Source: Lineus longissimus (lineage: Eukaryota; Nemertea; Pilidiophora; Heteronemertea; Lineidae). From it: a DNA stretch of 64,000 nt. Shown piece by piece: positions 32,479 through 44,298 of this stretch; within the stretch, counting starts at the first letter, position 1, and each line of letters opens with the position of its first letter. The position numbers were made by a program, and so were the translations under genes. The notes under the pieces were generated by a model. That model was not told where the DNA came from. It saw nothing but the letters and a program-made list of their open reading frames with translations, and did not search any database. The stretch is taken from contig NC_088309.1 in NCBI RefSeq assembly GCF_910592395.1, forward strand, positions 4,962,501 through 5,026,500. The letters run 5' to 3'.

Positions 32479-33621
32479 CTACCGTTTGTGGTCGAAGTTC
32501 ACATCGTTGAATTTATAGAGATTCTTTTTTTCCACGAAAAGAGTTACTGCGTGTGTTCTGATCGCAGAATCGCACCAGCGCAGATAGTAGATCCCTCCTA
32601 ATCTGTCCATGAACTCCAAATAGTCCTTCACGTCCCCTCTCCGCCAAAACTCTACCTTGGATATCTCAAAACTTGTGAGGAACATTTTCGGAAATTTTAG
32701 CTGATAGAAAAGAGTAGGGTGGTGGGACTTGGCTTTGATATATGCCTCCGTTGCCTCCCACGTGCCAAGTGCGCACCACCGGTTTTCGTCATAGAGTGTT
32801 TTGTACCCATAGTAAGCATTGTTGTCCTTCATTCTCTGGAAGACATCATATCCAATCTTTCCACCTATTTTCGCATCCGAGTCAATGCGCCAGTAGTAAT
32901 CTAAATGTTGCAGGACATTATGTTCGTGGAGCTTTGTGAGAAAGCGACAAAAGTTCCTCTGTTTGATTCCGTCTCGAGCTTCCCCATAACGACCGCAGTA
33001 TGTCTGTGAAGGAGACTCATGGTGAAGATGACCTGACGGTTTCCCTTCATCGATTTTCGGAGAAATTTTGAGAAAGAATAGCTGTGAGCTTGTACGCTTT
33101 CGGATGAGGTCGGCTAGTTCTGGCATGAGCTCATCAACTAAGATGATAACCGGGTACTTGTATTCCTTGTTGAAATGAGTGTCCAAACTTCTGAGCATTC
33201 GCGTGAGATCGGAAAACGAGTTGTCCCGAAAAGGTAGGAGGGTGACAATGGCAGCTTTTGGACGTTTCCCTTGCCATTTTGAGATCAACCGCTGAAAGCG
33301 CTCCTCGTCCCTATAAGAATGGTGTCTGTTCGGTTCAATGGAATTTTTGTCCTCCCCACCATTCGTTGCACTATTTTGCACATCAGTTTCACCTTGTCCC
33401 GGCGCCTTAGTTTCTTTATAATCTAATTGAGCTGCGTATCTTTTAGACGGTGTTTTTTTAATCAGTTGGGCAGGCACAGCTGTGACAGCCTGTTTGGCAA
33501 TGCCCCCCTTTCCCCAACTGGAGAGAAAAATCAAAATCAACGGCGCAACAAGGAGCATCAGTGCAGTTATTGTAACTAAAATGAAAAGACAAGTTTGAAA
33601 TGTTCCTTGACGGAGGTGCAT
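32479..33621 (-). CDS. GT15 (KRE2/MNT1-type) alpha-1,2-mannosyltransferase-like protein, intronless
   Basis: 380 residues in one uninterrupted exon. Residues 11-33 (CLFILVTITALMLLVAPLIL) form a signal anchor, giving a type II Golgi topology, followed by a ~90-residue stem. The catalytic region matches yeast Kre2/Ktr proteins: FCRFLTKL, then LDYYWRIDSDAK (yeast YYWRVEPD, the DxD-like metal site), TSFEISKVEFWRR (yeast SNFEIADLNFWR), and GGIYYLRWCDSAIRTHAV with the terminal KFNDVNFDHKR. GT15 enzymes add alpha-1,2-mannose from GDP-mannose in fungal O- and N-glycans. The family is known mainly from fungi, so its presence here is notable. Upstream 5' non-coding exons are possible. The substrate in an animal is unknown. 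Confidence 0.88.
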   Translation of the reverse strand: MHLRQGTFQTCLFILVTITALMLLVAPLILIFLSSWGKGGIAKQAVTAVPAQLIKKTPSKRYAAQLDYKETKAPGQGETDVQNSATNGGEDKNSIEPNRHHSYRDEERFQRLISKWQGKRPKAAIVTLLPFRDNSFSDLTRMLRSLDTHFNKEYKYPVIILVDELMPELADLIRKRTSSQLFFLKISPKIDEGKPSGHLHHESPSQTYCGRYGEARDGIKQRNFCRFLTKLHEHNVLQHLDYYWRIDSDAKIGGKIGYDVFQRMKDNNAYYGYKTLYDENRWCALGTWEATEAYIKAKSHHPTLFYQLKFPKMFLTSFEISKVEFWRRGDVKDYLEFMDRLGGIYYLRWCDSAIRTHAVTLFVEKKNLYKFNDVNFDHKR

Positions 33622-35252
33622 TGGAACGGCTAATGTCGCTACGGCATTATAAGAAGAACAGTTACCGTATTGAAAATGTCACAGCAAAGCTTCCCTCTCC
33701 AACTTATAGAATGGTATTTGAACGCCTCTTCCGTCGTCTGCTAAAGTCGTCCCGGACTTGATTTGGAATATTGGTTTGTACCATGTCAGGCAATTTGATG
33801 TCGATCCTGCTACCACACCAACTCTGTATCTAGACAAGTTCCACTTATAGAGGACGGGGTATCGTCTAAACTGTTTTCGGAACAAGTCGTTTACTCGTCG
33901 GTACTCCTCCAATGCGCTAGTGATGCTGACAGGTTTTGATCGACAAAAAGTACCCCCTATATATAATCGTCCACGTCATCCATTTTGCGGGACACGCTCT
34001 TCCAAACAAGGAATCTTAGTCTGATATTCGATACAAACAAAACTGTACGAGCTGCGCTTACTAGAATAAACACCCCGGGCAGAATCTCATGACTATGGCA
34101 ATTTTCAAGATTGTTGGTAATGTGTCTTTGCGTTGCATTGTTTACTCTTACCACATTGGTATTGTGACAGGCACTCAAAACATGGGCTATATTAAAATCT
34201 AATCCACCAGCCCGACCACTCGAGTGGTAGCTCCCGGCGGTAAAGTGACTCAGTGTATTTTATCCTCAACAGGCCAAGCGGCCGGTGTGACAGGAGTTCC
34301 CTAGAATATATAAGTGAAACAACTCATTAGGCCGTGCCACCAGGGAGTTGTAATAATCTTCAGCTATTCTCACTATGTGTTCAGTCCTAGTCTTGATGAG
34401 TACACTGTCCCTTACATTCTTTGCCTTACATTATTACTTTATATTCCCAGACCAAAGTTGGAAAACTCCGAATAGTATGTTTGAAATGCAATAAGTCATT
34501 TTCATGAAGAATGTCACTTCCGTGATCCCTCACAGTTCAACTAATATTTTTGGGTGCCAGGATGACTTTTTTGTGACACCCAGTAACGACGACTTTCGGA
34601 CCAACTCCAAATTCCAACTTTTATCACTGCCCAGAAAGATTATACCGTGTCGCCATCTAGGACAATTTTGCTGACAAGGAAAATGAAAAAAGTTTCCATA
34701 TTTTCACGATTTTATCACTGTAATGTCTTGAATAAGATAAAATAAAATGGAGGAAATAGAGGTATATCAATATATGAATCGATTTTAGTGCAGGGAAAGC
34801 TCTTGTTTTTACCAAAATGGGTAAAAACTGGCCTTCTTCATTATAAAAAAATGTCGTACATTTTCATAGTACATTTTGTACATGACCCATAACCAATAAA
34901 CCATCCCATGATAGCCAGGCCATGCACTACACTACCCCCAACTTCAACGACTAGGCTGCCTCTTTTTGTCTGTGAAATTATTCTCCTTCCAACACCTACC
35001 TGTACCCTGTGGTTAGTGATGTCATTCACTCAGTCCAGCACATGTAGGCCTACCCCCTTACATGTTGAAGGTGAAAGTTATTGCAGATAGAGTCTAGCTA
35101 AAGTAAGACCTGTAACTGGCTTGGTGGGAGTCTAGCTAAAGTAAGACCTGTAACTGGCTTGGTGGTTGTTCATCTTGTTGTATAAGTAAGTCAATCATGA
35201 GCAACAGCCTGACAGTTTGACATTGCCTTAAATGATTTGTTTACTTTTCCAG
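33622..35252. other. intergenic between GT15 gene (-) and AF9/ENL gene (+)
   Basis: This should hold the GT15 promoter and the short first coding exon of the AF9/ENL gene (in vertebrates only a few codons, MAS-type). I could not place that exon with confidence. An open minus-strand frame at 33679-33912 matches nothing known. A 38-bp tandem repeat lies at 35091-35165. Confidence 0.5.
35091..35165 (+). repeat. 38-bp tandem duplication
   Basis: Two adjacent near-perfect units begin AGTCTAGCTAAAGTAAGACC. Each unit contains AAAGTAAGA, which resembles a splice donor. It lies about 90 bases before the first identified AF9/ENL exon. Confidence 0.9.
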
Positions 35253-38200
35253 TGTATACAGGTCAAGTTAGAACTTGGACATAAGGCAGCTTTCCGTAAG
35301 AAACCTACCAAAGAGGGATTCACACATGACTGGAAAGTATTCGTCAGGGGTCCTCATGGAAGTAACATTGAACACTTTGTGGAAAAAGTTGTGTTTCATT
35401 TGCATGACAGTTTCCGGAAGCCAAAGAGAGGTAAGACTAGTTGTGGTTGTTTTCTATTGGGAAGGACTGAGTTGAAGAAAGTTGGGAGCAGATTGTTAAT
35501 TTTTTTAAAGGATAAGATCAGTCTGATGTCTTTAGTGTAGTGTGCATTTATTTTCTATGTCTTCATCTTTTCAGCTGTCAAGGAACCCCCGTACCAAATA
35601 GCTGAATCTGGTTATGCTGGTTTCCTGCTTCCGATTGAAATATACTTCAGAAACAAAGATGAACCAAAGAAGATTCGCTTCCAGTATGACATGTTCCTTC
35701 ATACCGAAGGATGCCCACCGGTCAATAATGTTCGCTGTGAAAAACTCACCTTTCAGAATCCAACAGAGGATTTTAGAAAGAAACTGCTTAAAGCTGGTGC
35801 AGTAAGTATACCACAGTAAACCTCAACAATACAATATTAACTTGATAATGATATGTGAAGTCATGCTGATGTCATGAGGTATGACATCGTACTATTACGG
35901 AATGAGGAACACCTGTCTTCTTTCTTTCAGCTTCTTGTGACTCCTACTGGTGAACCTCTTCCAGGCCAGGTCATTCCATCTCCACACTCACAGAGGAGCA
36001 GCAGTGATGAGGAACATGTGGATCTCGAACATGACAACTTATCTTCAAGATCATCTTCGTCCTCCAACAGTCCTGAAAGTAGTACCTACTCCAGCCAGTT
36101 TAATGCTCCCATCCGCCTAGAGAAAACTGAGAGTTTAAAGAAGCCAAAGTCGGATAAGTCCAGCGGTGGTGGGACACCGAAGGTATTTTTTTGTGTTATT
36201 CGCATCTTCTTCAAACCAACCCATTCAGGGCTCTTCTTGTCAGTTGGATATTTCACCTTGATGCATATTTAAAATCATGCAGACTAAATGTGCTCGAGCA
36301 AACTACATGAATAAGTATATATCTGACTTTTATATCTGTTTATTTCAGGAATCGCCTAAAGTTAAAAGTATATCCAGCATGACCCCTTCTGTGTTCAAGA
36401 AGGAACGGGAAAAAGAATTCAAGGTTTCTACATCGAAAGAACGTGAGAAGGACAAAGACAGTGAACGAACTAAAGTAGGTCACAAACGCCCAAAGGAGTC
36501 TCCTCCTCCTGGAGAGTTTGTTCCTAAAAAGTTGAAAAAGGAAGAGAAGCCAAGGGAGAAAATTGACTCAGATGTGAAAAAGGAGAAATCAAGTTCATCT
36601 TTTGTGAAAAAGGACCGCCATTCATCTCAGAGTCGTGAGAAAGGAAAAGATAGAGATCGCAGCGATGCGAAGAAAGACAGAGATAAAAAAAGTAGCATTA
36701 AGGAGAAAGATAGAAATCGTGAGACTGAGGGAAGTGGGAGGGACAAGGGGAAAGACAGAGAAAGGGAAAGGGATAGGGATAGGGATAAAGAAGGGAGTAG
36801 TAAGGGTAAGGAGGGTAAAGGGAAAAGTGACAAAGATAAATCTAGGCATGAGAATTCGTCTTCGTCACAAAGTTCATCAAGTAGTGTTAAGAAAGAGAAG
36901 AAGTCTCCACATTCTGAAACATCTGAAAAAAGTTTATGTTCTTCTAGTTCTGATGTAAAACATAAGGAGAAGCATTCTCCATCAAAAGAATCTTCAGGTT
37001 CTAAAGAACATAAAAAGGACCACGGTGAAAATAAGCATATCTCGAAAACTAAAGATAAGGAACGAAGTAAGGACTCATCAGATGCTAAACACAAGGAAAA
37101 AAGTGAGGCTAAGGATAGATCAAAAGATAAATTGTCTACTTCACATGATAAGGAAAGAGAAAAAGATAAGGAGAAAAAGCATGATAGAGATCAGAGTAAA
37201 AGTGATAAGAAATCCAAGGAGAAGTATAAAGATAAAGACAGTGGGAAGTCATCAGAGGGTAAAGTGAAAGAGAAATCTCGTGAATCAAAACATGAGGACT
37301 CGAAAAGTAAGGATAAATCTGGTAAGTCTTCGAGTGAGAAGAAGAAAGAAAGGTCTTTTGAAAGTGGGAAAGTGTCCAAAGATTCGGTTGACTCTAAAAG
37401 AGAAAGGGATAGTCAGAACTCTTGTCAGTCTGAGAGGAAAAGAGATACGGATTCAGTATCCTTGGATTTAGACAATGAATCTGTTAAAAGTTTCGAAGTC
37501 AAGTCTTCAAAAAGTGATTCTCAGTCAAAGGGTCATGAGAGTAAACAGAGGAGTGAAAGTAGTCATAAGTCATCTTCTAAAAGTCATGATAAATCATCAA
37601 AATCTAGTAAGTCATCCAAAAGTTCGGAGAACAAAGATAAAAACCGAGATTCAAGTAAATCTAAAAGTCACAGTGGTAAGTCGACTAAGGACAAGGACGA
37701 GGAAAGATCACACAAGAAAGACAAGGAAAAAAAAGAAGTGGAATCGAAAAAGTCATCGAAAGAAACACAGAAAATATCTAAGTCTGTTGAAAAAAGTGCA
37801 GCGAAGAAACCAAAGGATTCAGAGAACAGAAAGCTTATAGCATTTAATGATCTGGTTAGTACTGGTGAGCAGTCAGATGATGATCCTTTTGATGTGCCAA
37901 CAACTAGGGATGATGATGATGATGCTTTAAGTGAAAGTTCTAGTATCAGCTTCTCCTCAATACCTGTAGGTGGCTCTGGTAAAGCTCTTGGGACGCTGAT
38001 TGCTGAAATCGCGAATCAGACTGATGCAGATGATGATGATGATGATGATGATAACGATGGTATACTTTCACCTTTGCCAATGACTCCTCCTTTTCGTTCT
38101 CATAGTCGAACTGACAGTACTCCTCCAAGTTCGAGGGAGTTCACTCCTTCCCAGTCAAAGGCAGATCCTGGCAGGTCAATCAAAGAAAAAGAGAAAGAAC

Positions 38201-39561
38201 GAGTTAGAGAAAAAGAAAGCGAAAGAGAAAAAGAAAGAGAAAGGGAAAGAGATGTGGATGAAAGGCAATCAAAGAGCCATTCAAAATCGAGAAAAGAGAA
38301 AGAGGAAAAGGACTCGAAGCAGAAATCAGAGAAACACAAACGAAAAGAAGAGTCATCAAAAGAGAAAAAGAAGAAATCTCATGATAAAGAGGAAGAGAGT
38401 TACAAAGAACGAACGATAAAGAAAGAACATTCAACACCAAAGAAAGATATCTCTCCTAAGAAGGAGGATACTACATTGAAGAGATACGCTTCTCCTAAGA
38501 AGGAGAGTGCAACACCAAAGATATATGGAACACCAAAGAAAGAAGAAATAACCCTGAAGAAAGAAAGTTTGACACCAAAGAAAGATGCAATGAAGAAGGA
38601 AACTCTTACAAGAGAAGTGACCCCAAAGAAAGAGAAGAAATCAAAAGAGGTGGTGAAACGAGAAGAAGAAGTGGTGAGGAAGAAATATTCTCCTATGTTC
38701 ACACCAACAACAGAAGAGAGTGAGGAAGAAGTCATCGTACCTGTTGTGCCAATTGTTGAAACACCAAAGAAAAAACGAGGGCGTAAACCAAAGAGTGAGT
38801 GTAAAGAGAATCGTGAATCGGGGCGGGATGCCGACTCTGAAAAGTCATCCCTGAAGAAGAAAGTGAAGCGTTCCAAAGTGGAGGTACATAGTGATTCTGA
38901 ATCGGAAGAAGTTATTGGTACACCACGGAAAAAGAAAGGAAAGAAGGCTAGAGAACACAGGGAGAGTCCCAAAAGACTTTATGACGATAGTGATGATGAT
39001 GATGAGCTTCCTGCTAGGCGGAGTATCGAAGAACCTAAGCAAAATTCACCACCACGGAGTAGGCCGAGATTGTTTTCAACTGACTCCGAAACTGAACCAG
39101 ATAATTCTATAAAACCAGTGGAACATTTAAATGAGATGATTACAGAGTCGTCAGTGCTGCAAGTGGAAGATATCAGTCCAGAAACAAAACCTGTGGAAGA
39201 GAGTCCAATTGTTGCTGTTGAGGAAATCTCAGACGATGATATGGACGTGGAGACCCCTGAGGAGCAAGTCTTTCATCCGATCATTACCGGCATACCGCCA
39301 CCTGTGACCGAAAAACGCAGCGAGTATTCAGACAAATCAGTGCCACTTACCGACGATTATTTATTACAATTGGCCAGAATGAGAGAAGTTATGATGGAAT
39401 CTCGTGACACAGATCTTATCCAAAAAATAGTTGATGTCTTGGAAGAAACCGGTGCTTTTTCGATCAGTGATTCAACATTTGATTTTGACCTGTGTTCCCT
39501 TGATAAAAATACCATTCAAAAGTTAATGTTTTGTCTTCAACCCTTCACATCTGTTCATTGA
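35253..39561 (+). CDS. MLLT3: AF9/ENL-type YEATS protein (super elongation complex), 5' exon missing from model
   Basis: This is the single invertebrate counterpart of vertebrate MLLT1 (ENL) and MLLT3 (AF9). These proteins read acylated histone lysines and recruit the super elongation complex and DOT1L. Exons found are 35253-35430, 35575-35801, 35931-36182 and 36349-39561, giving 1289 codons plus stop; human AF9 has 568 residues. The YEATS domain spans exons 2-3: [32 protein letters not shown] and [12 protein letters not shown], with the aromatic-cage residues present. A 1070-residue last exon encodes a very long Lys/Ser/Asp-rich linker, an AT-hook-like [10 protein letters not shown] (core at 38776-38790) and several PKKE repeats. 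The C-terminal ANC1-homology domain includes [16 protein letters not shown], which binds AF4/DOT1L/BCOR/CBX8. The initiator exon is not located, so the 5' end is partial. MLLT1 is an equally valid symbol. Confidence 0.93.
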
Positions 39562-40360
39562 AGGATTTTTTTCTTTTTTATGTTTCTTTTCATTTGGTGC
39601 TTTTTATATTTCAACTCTGCCAGGGCGAATAGCTCCACTGTGTCACATCATGTTACCTGTATGTTTATATCAGCGAATCCTGTCCTGTCTCAAGAAAATA
39701 CTAGACTATACATACCCTTATCTGGTCAGCCACCAACCCAGCAATCATGTTTGTGTTCCGGTGAAACTTCTAAGCAATACCGGTACTCACACAGTTCCAT
39801 TATGTTGGAAAAGGCCAACAAGTATAGGCTATTTGAATGATCTTAAATGCTCTGAGGAATTGGCTGATACTATTTCTTCCATTTTTACATTCTCAGTGTA
39901 ATACAGTCATGCCTGCCGTTGAATCGACATATAGTTAAGTTTTGGTCCTTTTGTTTTCAACCCACCAATGAGTGAAAGGAAATACTCTTTGCAGCTGGAG
40001 AATGTTGGGGATTATCAGGTATGACCGTATTCTTGACTGTGTCAAAACTAAGGGTGAAAAGTGCTTGAAATATAACTAAATACTGTTGACAAATTTATGT
40101 TGGTTGTGAGATGTCTATTGACAATTGTACATCAGTCGTTTGTTAAATAGGCATATTGTACAGGTGCTCCTTGGTGGCCTAAACCCTGTCGCCACAGTAT
40201 ATTGCATGGTGTGAAATAACTGTACTGAGACTGCCATTTCTGTGCCGTACTGTGGTAACAGAAACACTGTAATGAGGTTTAAGTACTATGCAGATATCCA
40301 CAGAGGACATTTATGCTGCACCTCTGTTTGTGCATTTTGCCAATTCCCACATGCTTTTTA
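39562..40360 (+). other. AF9/ENL 3' untranslated region
   Basis: Non-coding sequence without a recognisable exon. No well-placed AATAAA was seen before the repeat that follows. The next good one is at 42620-42625, beyond two repeats, so the true 3' end is unclear. Confidence 0.4.
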
Positions 40361-41460
40361 GCTCACCTCTTAGCAGAGGTGAGCTTATCCCATACCGTGG
40401 CGTCCGTCGTCCGTCGTCGTCGTCGTCGTCGTCCGTCGTCGTCCGTCGTCCGTTAGCAGGGCACGTTTCGTAACTGTTAGAGCTATTGAGTTGAAACTTG
40501 GTACACATGTACCCTTATGTAATGACACCTTGGAGACCAAGTTTCGGTCCGATTCGTTTCATGGTTTGGCCACCAGGGGGCCAAACGTTAAAAGTGAAAA
40601 TATGCAATATCTCCCTTAATAGTAGTCGGGAAATTTTGAAAAAAATATGGTAGGTACTTCTAGCAAAGGTGCATCATATATCCTCCGGGTTTTTGATTTG
40701 ACCTCCTTTTCAAGGTCACAGAGGTCAAATGGTGTAAATTGGCCGTTAGGATGTAACGATGGCACGTTTCTAAACTGCAATGACTATTCATACCAAATTT
40801 GGTACACATTTACCTCTTAGTCAGGTGATCTCAGGGACTGAAGTTTGGTCCAATATGATTCACCACTTGACCACCAGGGGGCAAAATCCAAAAACCTTAA
40901 AAATGTGATTATTCCTTAACTTCTTGCCCGATTGCCACCAATTTGATATCATGGGTACATCTAACCACCATACAGTATATGTCACACAGGTTTTTAATTT
41001 GACCTTCTTGTCAAGGTCACAGAGGTCAAATGGCGTAAATTCGCCGTCAGGCCGTAACTATGGCACGTTTCTTAACTGCAATGACTATTGATCACAAATT
41101 AAGTACACATGTACCCCTTGGTCAGGTGATCTCAGGTATCGAAGTTTGGTGCGATCTGATTTGCCGTTTGGCCTCCAGGGAGGGGGCCAAATCCTAAATT
41201 CTTCAAAATGCCATTATTCCTAGTAATGACTTGCCCGATTGGCACCAATTTTATATCATAGGTACATCTAATTCTAACAACCATTCGATGTGTCACCCGG
41301 GTCTTCTTTGATTTGACCTACTTTGCAAGGTCACAGAGGTCGAATGTACTGTAAATTGGCCATTTTGGGGAAATTGTAATTGCTTGGACCTACATCAAAC
41401 CTAACACTACATGACACAATACAATGCTCTTTATCCATCTTTCCTCCACATGAGGTGAGC
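40361..41460. mobile_element. 1.1-kb interspersed element with three 301-bp internal repeats
   Basis: The ends carry GCTCACCTC (40361-40369) and GAGGTGAGC (41452-41460) as short inverted repeats. Near the left end GCTCACCTCTTAGCAGAGGTGAGC forms a small hairpin, followed by a (CGT)n tract. The body is three direct repeats of about 301 bp, recognised by GCACGTTTC at 40461, 40762 and 41063, each followed by GGTACACAT-like and CCACCAGGGGG-like words and an AAGGTCACAGAGGTC word. No transposase is present. Elements of this general look are common in marine invertebrate genomes. Confidence 0.75.
40405..40455 (+). repeat. (CGT)n microsatellite inside the 1.1-kb element
   Basis: A run of GTC/CGT triplets with a few CCGTCC interruptions. 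It belongs to the mobile element and is not coding. Confidence 0.9.
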
Positions 41461-41914
41461 ACAATGGCCCTGGCCATTTCATTTTAATCAACGAACCTGA
41501 ATGTCTAGAAGAAACAATGAGAATGGCAACTTGATTTTAAATCAGATAATCTCACATGAACTGTATGTTTTAAAAACATTTCGTCCTGTTTGCATTGTGC
41601 AACTGAACTGTCTTCTGATCTCTGATATTTGCTTGTTGGTGCCTACAGAGTGAGTAAAGTTGTGGGAAAGAGGTGGTTTGATGTGATCAGTTTATTCAGA
41701 GAAGGGGGAAATTACACTTCTTGATGTTTGTACAGCTGACTAACATAACATTTTTGTTGCAATTAGGTTGCCAACAATTGAAAACTGCTTTTGTTGATGC
41801 TGATGTATGTGTTTAGTAAATACGCTGAAATGAGGCAGGGTTGGCGCGCCCGTTCGTGGCGAATGCTGCACATGATTGGCGAATGTAAAACAATGTCTGG
41901 CTAAAAATTTCAAT
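41461..41914. other. intergenic spacer between two repeats
   Basis: No gene, RNA or clear signal was seen. Confidence 0.5.
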
Positions 41915-42334
41915 TTGAATTGCCATGATTTGGCGAGAGAGTAATAGTGTTGTGCGAAAATTGATACTTCCACACCAAATGCACCAAGGAACGATCGTTA
42001 GTCAGTCGAACTTTATCATATTTACGGGCGGCCGCGCTATTACACGTGGTTGCTATCGTCTGCATTGTAGTTCTACCCGTTGCCGCTACAGTGATTTTGG
42101 TGGCGCTGGTGGTCGCCTTACGCATACATTATCGGCTAGATTCCCGCTCGCTTCGTTGCCATGGAGTCTCCGGTCACGAGTTCCTCGAATCGTTCGTTGA
42201 TTTGCTAGTCTCAGTACTGGCGAGCTGCCATTCTCGCACATGTTAGGCCTACTATTGGCTGGGTCGGCCCCAAGATGGACAAACGATCGGCAATGGCTAG
42301 AGCTGACTCAATATGGCTAAAAGTGACAGCCACT
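41915..42334 (+). repeat. interspersed repeat, copy B
   Basis: This is the plus-orientation copy of the repeat at 7382-7796, from CAATTTGAATTGCCATGATT to ATATGGCTAAAAGTGACAGC. It keeps GCGGCCGC and the conserved core frame. Point differences and a short missing segment show that the two copies are diverged. Confidence 0.75.
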
Positions 42335-43000
42335 TGGCTAAAGAGGAAAAGATTCACAGAGCCAACCCTGTGAGGTACCTATTCAGATCAATGTATTTTG
42401 TCATTGATTATGTGTTGCATCCGCTAAAACTTAAGAGAGGCTAAAACCAAAAATTATAGCTTTTCTTAAGATTATTTTGTCATCAATGTAAAATTGAAAA
42501 CTGTCCTGGTTATTTGACCTAAAAGCCATCATAATAAGGCACAGTAGCCTCCTTTGAGTCTTCAAAGGCAGCCCTTTTATTCTGACTCGTAGTATTTAAA
42601 TTTTTGTCCTGAAAGAGTCAATAAATATCTATATATTTTGAAAAAATTGTCTCTTCTGCTTCATACTGTCATGTGTTTGGCCTTTCTCAATCCTACATAC
42701 GCATACCCCAAACATGGTACTAACGACCGTTAGATCACAGCTTATCTTTATCCGAACTTTCGTACAGGCCGGGACCCTTGTGTGCAAATTCTCACGTAAT
42801 TACTCCCATGGGGATATTTGATGTGCGTACTATGTCGTATGGGCGGCCAACGGCAGGTGAGCCAGGAGCAGGCTCAGGACACAGAAGTGGTTTGATTTCA
42901 CTGGACACCTCAGGCTGTATATCATGACATGCACAACTATAGCTGCTGCTGTGTGAACCTCCACAGGAAGTTTACAATTCTGTGGATGAAGACCAAAGAT
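42335..43000. other. intergenic, no gene seen
   Basis: AT-rich sequence with no supported exon. AATAAA at 42620-42625 on the plus strand could serve an extended AF9/ENL transcript, but this is unproven. Confidence 0.4.
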
Positions 43001-43330
43001 GTTGTAACCATAATGAGCGTGGGTACATCTGTGGATTAGAGAGCTCCCAAATTGACCAGACAAAGGCACAACTGGAAACCTTCAGATTGATTGGTAATGC
43101 CTTTGTTGCTGTCACAACCACGATGAGCATGGCTACTAAGTGAATCAGGCGCCTCCCAATTTGACCAGGGACAAAGGAACAACTAGAAACCTCACGATGG
43201 GTCGGCAAAATGTTGGTTACATCGTTGTCACAACCATAGTGAGCTTCAAGGACACAATGAGGAATGTGATCACATCTGATACACTTGGGAGAAAGATTGG
43301 TTGGGTGTGACCTTTGCATAGTACATAATG
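43001..43330. repeat. degenerate tandem repeat, ~110-115 bp unit
   Basis: GTTGTAACCATAATGAGC (43001), GTCACAACCACGATGAGC (about 43111) and GTCACAACCATAGTGAGC (about 43227) head successive units. The first two share CTCCCAAATTGACCAG-like and CAACTGGAAACCT-like words. The third unit decays quickly. No protein is recognisable in the open minus-strand frames across it. Confidence 0.6.
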
Positions 43331-44298
43331 TTGCCTGTCCCAACTGTGACATGAAGATAGTTGATAAAAAGGGTCTTTGATCTGCATGCCCCAATTTGGG
43401 CCATAACACTTGAATAATGTTGATGAATGGTTTTGGGGGCCAGGCAATCCACAATGGGGTGTGTTGATGAAGATGATATTACATGCAGCTGGCCTTTCTA
43501 CAGAAAACTGATGAGGATATTGTCCTGGCTCCAAATTGGTAGATGTAAACAGGTAACTGGCCTATTGGGTAAATTGAGATGTAGGGAGCGAAGGACAGGT
43601 AGCCAATTGCTCTCCACACAATGGGCAGGAGAGGGTATTCAGTTGCCTCAAACACTATGCATCCGAGGACAAAAAGCTTGGCATTTTCATGCTCCCATCC
43701 CATCGTTGATATGACATCACATCCATGCTCTGCTTGTGAGCATGGCTTTCGATATAGTTTAACTGTGGCCAAGTCTGATGATTGATAGTCTGTCCTATCC
43801 CATGGCATACGACAATCACATATTGCAGTAGCTTTCAGGGAGGAACAACATGACCGCAATCCTGAAGAAATCAAACAACATATTTTCAAAATTATGCAAT
43901 GTATTGATATTGAACATACATATATGATACAAGTTATGAAATGATTTTAAAATGTCATTGGATAAAAACGGCACTTGAGGCAGAAACCATGGGTTGGCCA
44001 ATCAATGGTACACCAAAGAACCCACATCAATTTGCCTTTGCATGATCAAAACACAATTTTATATGTATTTTCATGAAAATTGTGGTGTTTTGATTGTGAA
44101 TGGATGATTTCATGTGGGGTGGTTGGAGAACCCAAAGTTGCTATCTTGTTTTATCATTCTGTAGTCGGGAGTCATCTACATGTATAAGACTCAGATCCCA
44201 CTTGAGGCAGCCCTAAAATTATGTACAGCAAGTTAGTTACACATTGCCACCTCATAATATGTGATAACATGAGGGTGGACATACAAAGAGTACATTTT
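43331..44298. other. intergenic, PRR14-like 3' flank
   Basis: No supported exon. It includes the downstream side of the PRR14-like gene on the minus strand. Open frames on both strands lack family matches and codon structure. Confidence 0.45.

Noticed and set aside
33679-33912. Minus-strand 77-codon frame upstream of the GT15 gene
   Set aside because: No family match, no clear splice link to the GT15 exon, and the GT15 protein already has a complete anchor and start.
36622-38440. Many long minus- and plus-frame open frames rich in Ser/Leu or Arg/Lys
   Set aside because: They are shadows of the Lys/Ser/Asp-biased last exon of the AF9/ENL gene.
42046-42246. Open frame with hydrophobic VVLPVAATVILVALVVAL-type peptide
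   Set aside because: It lies in an interspersed repeat and is matched by the copy at 7395-7664; composition rather than a membrane protein explains it.
43217-43889. Overlapping minus-strand frames of 60-136 codons
   Set aside because: No splice structure or family resemblance; part overlaps a degenerate tandem repeat.
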